Assembly (NCBI RefSeq): GCF_036057275.1 | Contig: NZ_CP107945.1 | Location: 2,604,001-2,668,000 of the forward strand | DNA: 64,000 nucleotides | Direction of reading: 5' to 3' | Source: Streptomyces sp. NBC_00390 | GTDB lineage: Bacteria; Actinomycetota; Actinomycetes; Streptomycetales; Streptomycetaceae | Shown here: one piece after another, positions 59,518 through 64,000 of the stretch | Layout: every line of letters starts with the position of its first letter | Numbering within the stretch: position 1 is the first letter of the stretch | Made by a program: the position numbers and the translations under genes | The notes under the pieces: generated by a model | Seen by the model: only the letters and a program-made list of their open reading frames with translations | Told to the model about the DNA's origin: nothing | The model's database searches: none

Positions 59518-59889
59518 CGATTGATGAAATCGATGCGACACCGAGTCGCCCCCAAGGAAAGCGCTCCACCTTAAATGATCAATGAAACAATCGCTGGAAC
59601 CGATAGTTATTCATCGATTTACAGGCGGGTGGCCGATCTCACCTAAGATTCACTTCCAATGAATACGGCCTTGATGTCATATGTCCAAGTATGGAGGCTT
59701 GGCGACAGTCCCCCTGTCTGTCATAGTCGAAGACACGACCCCCATCGACCCGGGCCAGGTCGTCTTGAGCGGCCGTGGACACCCCCCCAATCCACGGCGC
59801 ACCACACAGGAGCCCCACCGCACCGCAAGGCGCGAGGGGGCTTCTGTGCATCCCGGTGGACGGTGGCGTTCGCGGCGATCTCCCGCGGG
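59495..59889. other. AT-richer gap before the RsbW-like gene
   Basis: No gene is supported. The part 59500-59690 is markedly AT-rich for this genome. It contains an inverted repeat: AAATCGATG at 59527-59535 and CATCGATTT at 59612-59620. Nearer 59800-59850 is an imperfect GC hairpin (AGCCCC...GGGGCT). Confidence 0.45.
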
Positions 59890-60531
59890 TCAGTGATCGC
59901 CGATGCGCATCTCGAACCATGTGGTCTTGCCTCGCGGCAGGAGATCCACCCCCCACCGGTCGGAGAGCTTGTCGACGAGAAACAGGCCGCGGCCACTGGT
60001 GTCCATCTCCTGGACCGGCATCAGACAGGGCAGGCCGCGCGAGGGATCGCGCACCTCGACCCGCACCCAGCCGCGGCGGCGCTGTATGCGCAGCCCGAAC
60101 ACCCGCGCACCCGTATGGCGCACCGCGTTGCCGACGAGCTCGGAGACGAGCAGGACGGCATGCTCGCAGATCTGGGCGGGCAGCACCCACTGGCGCTGCA
60201 CCACACACTGCGTCAGCCGGCGTGCGGTGGCGGCGGATTCGGGCAGGGACGGCAGCCGTACTTCCGCTTCCGTCGGATTGCCGAACAACTCCAGTGCCTT
60301 GAGCGCCTGTTCGTCATCGACTGCCGGTGCCCGCCATGCGGCGGCCGCATGCGCGCGCTGCCGCGGTTGTCCCACACCCTCGAGGCCCGCCATGCCTCCA
60401 TCATGGCCGGACCGCGGCTTCTGCGTGGCCGTTCCCGGGGAATAGAGCCCCCGGGGCGAGGCGTTCCGGAGGTACCGCATGGCATATGACTCTGGCCCCA
60501 TACGGCCATTCATACCCGTCTTGAGCTGCAC
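59890..60531 (-). CDS. RsbW-like (HATPase_c) regulatory ATPase
   Basis: A protein of up to 213 residues whose last 130 are an anti-sigma/serine kinase-type ATPase domain. The N box is LLVSELVGNAVRHTG, and G1 and G2 are VEVRDPSRGLP and DTSGRGLFLVDKLSDRWGVD. Streptomyces has many such RsbW-like proteins that bind sigma factors or phosphorylate anti-sigma antagonists; the partner is not evident here. The N-terminal 75 residues are low-complexity, and a start at about 60396 (MAGLEGVGQ) is possible. Confidence 0.8.
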   Translation of the reverse strand: MQLKTGMNGRMGPESYAMRYLRNASPRGLYSPGTATQKPRSGHDGGMAGLEGVGQPRQRAHAAAAWRAPAVDDEQALKALELFGNPTEAEVRLPSLPESAATARRLTQCVVQRQWVLPAQICEHAVLLVSELVGNAVRHTGARVFGLRIQRRRGWVRVEVRDPSRGLPCLMPVQEMDTSGRGLFLVDKLSDRWGVDLLPRGKTTWFEMRIGDH

Positions 60532-60614
60532 TGACGCCTTGCGCTCGAATGATCACCCGGCACAGTGAGCCGTTTCGTCTTAATCCCGCCTTAAGGTTGG
60601 GCGGACCGAGCAGG

Positions 60615-60653
60615 CGAGTTGACGCGCCGCCGGTTCAGCGGCACGCCAACTCG
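60615..60653 (-). terminator. Enoyl-CoA hydratase terminator hairpin
   Basis: CGAGTTG/CAACTCG and GCCGC/GCGGC pair with mismatches between them, around a 7-base loop. It starts seven bases after the stop at 60661. Confidence 0.55.
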
Positions 60654-60660
60654 TGCCCGC

Positions 60661-61428
60661 TCAGAGGAACTTGGCCTTACCCGGCCCCTCCTCGACGAAG
60701 CTGCGCATACCGCGCTCGCGGTCCTCGGTCGCGAACAGCCCCGCGAACCAGTTCCGTTCGACGGCCAGTCCCGTCTCGATGTCCGTCTCCAGACCCGCGT
60801 CCACGCACTCCTTGGCGGCCCGCAGTGCCAGCGCCGGCCCCTTGGCGAGGGCGGCGGCCCAGACGTGGGCCTGCTCGTACACCTCGGCGGCCGGTACGAC
60901 GCGGTCGACCAGCCCGAGCGTGAGCGCCTCGTCCGCCTTCACCATGCGGCCGGTGAAGATCAGGTCCTTGGCGCGGGAGGGACCGATCAGCCGGGACAGG
61001 CGCTGGGTGCCGCCGGCGCCGGGGATCAGGCCGAGCAGGATCTCCGGCTGGCCGAGCTTGGCGTTGTCCGCTGCGATCCGGTAGTCGGCGCACAGCGCGA
61101 GCTCGCAGCCGCCGCCGAGCGCATAGCCGGTGACGGCGGCGACGACGGGCTTGGGGATGCGGGCGACGGCGGTGAAGGAATCCTGCAGACCACGGGAACG
61201 CACGACCATCGCCGTGTGGTCCATCGCCTGCATCTCCTTGATGTCCGCGCCCGCCGCGAACACCTTCTCGCCGCCGTACAGAATCACGGCCCGCACGTCG
61301 TCGCGCCGGGTCGCCTCCTCGGCGAGCTCGCGCAGCCGGTCCTGCGTGGCGATGTCCAGGGCGTTCATCGGCGGGCGGTCCAGGCGGATGGTGCCGACGC
61401 CGTCGGAGACTTCGAGGGAAACAGTCAT
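60661..61428 (-). CDS. Enoyl-CoA hydratase/isomerase family protein
   Basis: A 255-residue crotonase-fold enzyme that hydrates trans-2-enoyl-CoA in fatty-acid beta-oxidation. The oxyanion hole is in AGADIKEMQAM and GYALGGGCELALCADYRIA. Both catalytic glutamates are present (GGGCELAL and KLGQPEILLGLIPGAGGTQRL). The C-terminal helix is ERGMRSFVEEGPGKAKFL. Start ATG 61428. It stands alone on the minus strand between hairpins. Confidence 0.93.
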   Translation of the reverse strand: MTVSLEVSDGVGTIRLDRPPMNALDIATQDRLRELAEEATRRDDVRAVILYGGEKVFAAGADIKEMQAMDHTAMVVRSRGLQDSFTAVARIPKPVVAAVTGYALGGGCELALCADYRIAADNAKLGQPEILLGLIPGAGGTQRLSRLIGPSRAKDLIFTGRMVKADEALTLGLVDRVVPAAEVYEQAHVWAAALAKGPALALRAAKECVDAGLETDIETGLAVERNWFAGLFATEDRERGMRSFVEEGPGKAKFL

Positions 61429-61458
61429 GGGGGCAGGTTAGCCCCCGTTAACGCGAAG

Positions 61459-61491
61459 GGGCCCGGTGCTGTGGCTCACAGCACCGGGCCC
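61459..61491 (-). terminator. Terminator of the first L,D-transpeptidase gene
   Basis: A perfect 15-bp stem GGGCCCGGTGCTGTG and complement with a three-base loop, 12 bases after the stop at 61504. Confidence 0.75.
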
Positions 61492-61503
61492 GCTCGGGAC
61501 GTC

Positions 61504-62748
61504 CTACTTGGTCCACTCCGACCAGGGCATGTTCCAGCCGTTCAGGCCGTTCTCCGGAGCGATCTGCTTGTCCTTGGAGTTCTTCACGATCACCACGTCG
61601 CCGATGATCGAGTTGTTGAACATCCAGGCGGCCGGGGTGCCGCTGTCGCCGCCGCCGCGGACGTCCCGCAGGCCCACGCAGCCGTGGCTGACGTTGGCCG
61701 AACCGAAGGTCCCCGACGAGGCCCAGTAGTTGCCGTGCATGAAGGTGCCCGAGGTGGACAGCCGCATCGCGTTCGGCACGTCCTTGATGTCGTACTCACC
61801 GCCGAAGCCGACGGTGGCGCCGTTCATCCGGGTCACCTTGTACTTCTCGCTGATGACCATCTGGCCGTTGTACGTGGTGGTCGACGGCGCGCCCGCGGTG
61901 ATCGGGATGTTCTTGATCTCCTTGCCGTCCCGCACGACCTTCATGGTGTGTGCGCTCGCGTCCACGGTGGAGACCTGACTGCGGCCGATGGTGAACGAGA
62001 TGGACTTGGCCTGCTTGCCGTACACGCCGGGGCGCCCCTCGACGCCGTCCAGGTTGAGCTTCACGGTCACCTTGGTGCCCGCGGCCCAGTACTTCTCCGG
62101 ACGGAAGTCGAGACGGTCGTTCCCGAACCAGTGACCCTCGACCGGGACGGACGGCTCCGCGGTGACCTTGATGGCGTTCTCGACGGCCTCGGGGTTGGTG
62201 ATCCCCCGGGTGAAGTTGATCGAGACGGGCATGCCGACGCCGACCGTCGAGCCGTCCTCGGGCGTGTAGTGCCCGATGAAGGTGTTCTGCGGCACGAGCG
62301 TGGTGAACGTGGTGTCCTTGGCCGACTCACGGCCTTCCTCGTCCTTGGCGACGGCGTGCACCTTGTACTTGGTGGAGCCGGCCAGGTGCTGGAGCGGCTC
62401 CCAGCTCCCCCCGTCGCCGGCGATCTTGCCCTCGATCTTCGTGCCCTTGTCGTCCTGCACGGTGACCGTCGTCAGCTTGCCCTTGGTGGCCGTCACCTTG
62501 AGCACACCGCTGGTCGCGACGGCATCGGCGCCGTCCTTGGGCGCGATGGTCACCACGGCCTGGGACGCCGAATTCGCGACCTCTCCGCCCTTCTTGCCCC
62601 CGTCGCCGCTGCCCTTGTCCGAGCCGCCGCCCCCGCCCCCGCAGGCCGTGAGTACCAGCATCGCCCCCAGCACCAGTGCGGACAGCGCGGCGCCCCCGCG
62701 TCCGCGCCCGGCCCTGGCCGATGCCCCCGATATCGGCTGCCCGTTCAC
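61504..62748 (-). CDS. L,D-transpeptidase lipoprotein
   Basis: A 414-residue lipoprotein that makes 3-3 cross-links in peptidoglycan. The signal ends with lipobox MLVLTACGGG and is followed by a long Gly/Ser/Lys linker. Two Ig-like domains of the LdtMt2 type (QAVVTIAPKDGADAVATS; NTFIGHYTPEDGSTVGVGMP) precede the YkuD catalytic domain, with TSGTFMHGNYWASSGTFG and VSHGCVGLRDVRG giving the catalytic His and Cys. GTG 62748 follows GGGGAGA, but a hairpin can cover that site. It is the paralogue of the gene at 62953. Confidence 0.93.
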   Translation of the reverse strand: MNGQPISGASARAGRGRGGAALSALVLGAMLVLTACGGGGGGSDKGSGDGGKKGGEVANSASQAVVTIAPKDGADAVATSGVLKVTATKGKLTTVTVQDDKGTKIEGKIAGDGGSWEPLQHLAGSTKYKVHAVAKDEEGRESAKDTTFTTLVPQNTFIGHYTPEDGSTVGVGMPVSINFTRGITNPEAVENAIKVTAEPSVPVEGHWFGNDRLDFRPEKYWAAGTKVTVKLNLDGVEGRPGVYGKQAKSISFTIGRSQVSTVDASAHTMKVVRDGKEIKNIPITAGAPSTTTYNGQMVISEKYKVTRMNGATVGFGGEYDIKDVPNAMRLSTSGTFMHGNYWASSGTFGSANVSHGCVGLRDVRGGGDSGTPAAWMFNNSIIGDVVIVKNSKDKQIAPENGLNGWNMPWSEWTK

Positions 62749-62752
62749 AGTC

Positions 62753-62782
62753 GTGATCTCCCCTCAAGCAGCCTGGGATCAC
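62753..62782 (-). promoter_or_regulatory. Hairpin over the ribosome site of the first L,D-transpeptidase
   Basis: GTGATCtCCC (plus 62753-62762) can pair with GGGATCAC (plus 62775-62782) over 8 bp with one bulge. On the message the GGGGAGA ribosome site lies in one arm, so translation may depend on opening of this stem. Confidence 0.4.
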
Positions 62783-62952
62783 CAAGGCCGCACCCCCGCG
62801 CGCCCCATACGCACGCTCGGCGACAGATAATCACACGGGGGGGTGATGTTCGACCACGGCCTTGTCACCGTTCCGTCCCAAATGGCTTGTGGGGCAGCAC
62901 CCCACAGGCCGGCGGTTCGCGGCGCCGGCGCCGGGACACTCCGATCACATGA

Positions 62953-64000
62953 TCACTCGATCGCCGAGCCCGCCTTCCAGCTCGCCCAGTCCATGTTCCA
63001 GCCGCCGAGACCGTTGTCGGGGGCGACCTGCTTGTCGCGGGAGTTGACGACCTCCACCACGTCGCCGATCAGCGTCCGGTCGAAGAACCAGCCCGCCGGA
63101 GCGTCGCTGCTGCCGCCCTTCTCGTCCCGCAGTCCGACACATCCGTGGCTGACGTTGGCCGCGCCGAAGACGTCCGGGTCGGCCCAGTAGTTGCCGTGCA
63201 GGAAGGTGCCGGATCTGGTCAGCCGGATCGCGTGGGGAACGTCCTTGATGTCGTACTCGCCCTTGCCGTTGCGCTTCTTGAAGCCGACCGTCGCACCGTT
63301 CATCCGGGTCACCTCGAACATCTCGGTGACCACCATCTTCCCGTTGTACGTGGTCGTCCTGGGCGCGCCCGCCGTGATCGGCACGGTCGCCAGCAGTTCA
63401 CCGTCACGCCGCACCTGCATGGTGTGGGCCGCCGCGTCCACCAGGGACTCCTGCGAGCGGCCGACCGTGAAGGCGATGGTCTTGTCCTGGATGCCGTACA
63501 CGTCCGGCGCCGCCTCGACGTCGCGCAGCCGCAGATCGACCGTGACCCGGGTGCCCGGCTTCCAGTAGGTGCGCGGCCGGAAGTCGAGTCGCGCCGTGCC
63601 GAACCAGTGACCGGCGACCTCGACAGGAGGATCCGAGGTGACGCGGATTGCACGTTCGACCGCCGCGCGGTTCTCGATCTCCCGGTTGAAGTCGAACGAA
63701 ACGATCATCCCGGTGCCGACGGTCGAACGGTTCTCGGGCTTGAAGTAGCCGATGAACCGGTGTTCGGGGACCTGGGTCGTGAACGTGGTGTGGCGGGCCG
63801 CACGACGGCCGCCGGCGTCGACCGCCACCACGTCGATGCTGTACTTGGCCGCGAGCCGCAGCCGGACGCCGTCGGCGGGAGTCCAGCGCAGGCGGTCCGT
63901 GGAGATGCGTCCGCGGACTTCGACGGGATCGGCGTCCTCCACCTGGGTCACCTCGACCCGTTCCAGCCGGCCGCTCGACACGCTCACCTTGATCGCCCCC
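62953..64000 (-). CDS. L,D-transpeptidase (C-terminal part; gene runs off the right edge)
   Basis: At least 348 residues of a second L,D-transpeptidase with the same plan as its neighbour: two Ig-like modules (VTQVEDADPVEVRGRIS; HRFIGYFKPENRSTVGTGMI) and a YkuD domain with RSGTFLHGNYWADPDVFG and VSHGCVGLRDEKGG. It differs by an insert KKRNGKGEYDIKDV and a divergent N-terminal module. The frame is open to the window edge (GAIKVSVSSGRLERVEV), so its start and any lipobox are outside. The pair is tandem and co-directional, with about 200 bases between the two genes. Confidence 0.9.
   Translation of the reverse strand, partial: GAIKVSVSSGRLERVEVTQVEDADPVEVRGRISTDRLRWTPADGVRLRLAAKYSIDVVAVDAGGRRAARHTTFTTQVPEHRFIGYFKPENRSTVGTGMIVSFDFNREIENRAAVERAIRVTSDPPVEVAGHWFGTARLDFRPRTYWKPGTRVTVDLRLRDVEAAPDVYGIQDKTIAFTVGRSQESLVDAAAHTMQVRRDGELLATVPITAGAPRTTTYNGKMVVTEMFEVTRMNGATVGFKKRNGKGEYDIKDVPHAIRLTRSGTFLHGNYWADPDVFGAANVSHGCVGLRDEKGGSSDAPAGWFFDRTLIGDVVEVVNSRDKQVAPDNGLGGWNMDWASWKAGSAIE

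Overview
The window is a high-GC actinobacterial chromosome segment and almost certainly comes from Streptomyces. The signs are strong third-position G/C, frequent GTG and TTG starts, a branched-chain amino-acid attenuator, two c-di-GMP turnover proteins, a large LuxR-family ATPase regulator and many Tat or lipoprotein signals. From memory only, the gene order resembles the S. coelicolor core region that runs from serA/ilvC down to the L,D-transpeptidase genes. I saw no prophage, IS element, CRISPR array, tRNA or rRNA.

Layout. 1-4400: the 5' end of serA, then ilvC, ilvN and ilvB on the minus strand, headed by a complete attenuator (promoter, 13-codon leader peptide that is probably leaderless, competing hairpins). 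4.4-7.5 kb: a membrane PAS-GGDEF-EAL protein (CdgC type) with a degenerate EAL domain. 7.6-10.9 kb: a hydroxyacid dehydrogenase, an aldo/keto reductase and a PQQ-type sugar dehydrogenase lipoprotein. 10.9-14.3 kb: a LuxR-family STAND regulator preceded by a 58-residue conserved small gene. 14.4-18.1 kb: an MMPL exporter followed by two GNAT genes, the second frameshifted. 18.2-21.9 kb: a Tat-exported phospholipase C, an unknown protein and a small secreted protein. 22-25.6 kb: gatC-gatA-small membrane protein-gatB. 26-31.4 kb: an AhpD-like protein, RmdB and LigA. 31.4-36.9 kb: a MetE-like protein, a secreted protein, an SDR and LOG pair and a 597-residue unknown. 37.1-43.4 kb: mnmA, an amidase, a cysteine desulfurase, two small membrane proteins, a FabR/DesT-like TetR with a perfect palindromic operator, a thioesterase and a TRIC-type channel. 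43.5-49.6 kb: an oppABCDF-type peptide importer. 49.8-52.5 kb: two SseB proteins and a P-loop kinase-like protein. 52.6-57.5 kb: glycine riboswitch-gcvT-gcvH-glyA, then sdaA and an EF-hand protein. 57.6-64 kb: a GNAT, a beta-propeller lipoprotein, an RsbW-like ATPase, an enoyl-CoA hydratase and two tandem L,D-transpeptidases, the last running off the right edge.

How the genes work together. Serine and glycine one-carbon metabolism is the main theme: serA makes serine; glyA and the glycine cleavage genes interconvert serine and glycine; a glycine riboswitch controls the cleavage genes; sdaA degrades serine. Branched-chain synthesis (ilvBNC) is set by ribosome stalling on the leader peptide. 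Two c-di-GMP proteins of different predicted activity lie about 20 kb apart. The gat genes correct Glu-tRNA(Gln)/Asp-tRNA(Asn), and mnmA plus a cysteine desulfurase are the likely tRNA 2-thiolation pair. Most of the region is ordinary core genome. The less ordinary signals are regulatory (attenuator, hairpins over start sites, palindromic operator, leaderless starts) and a few uncharacterised proteins.
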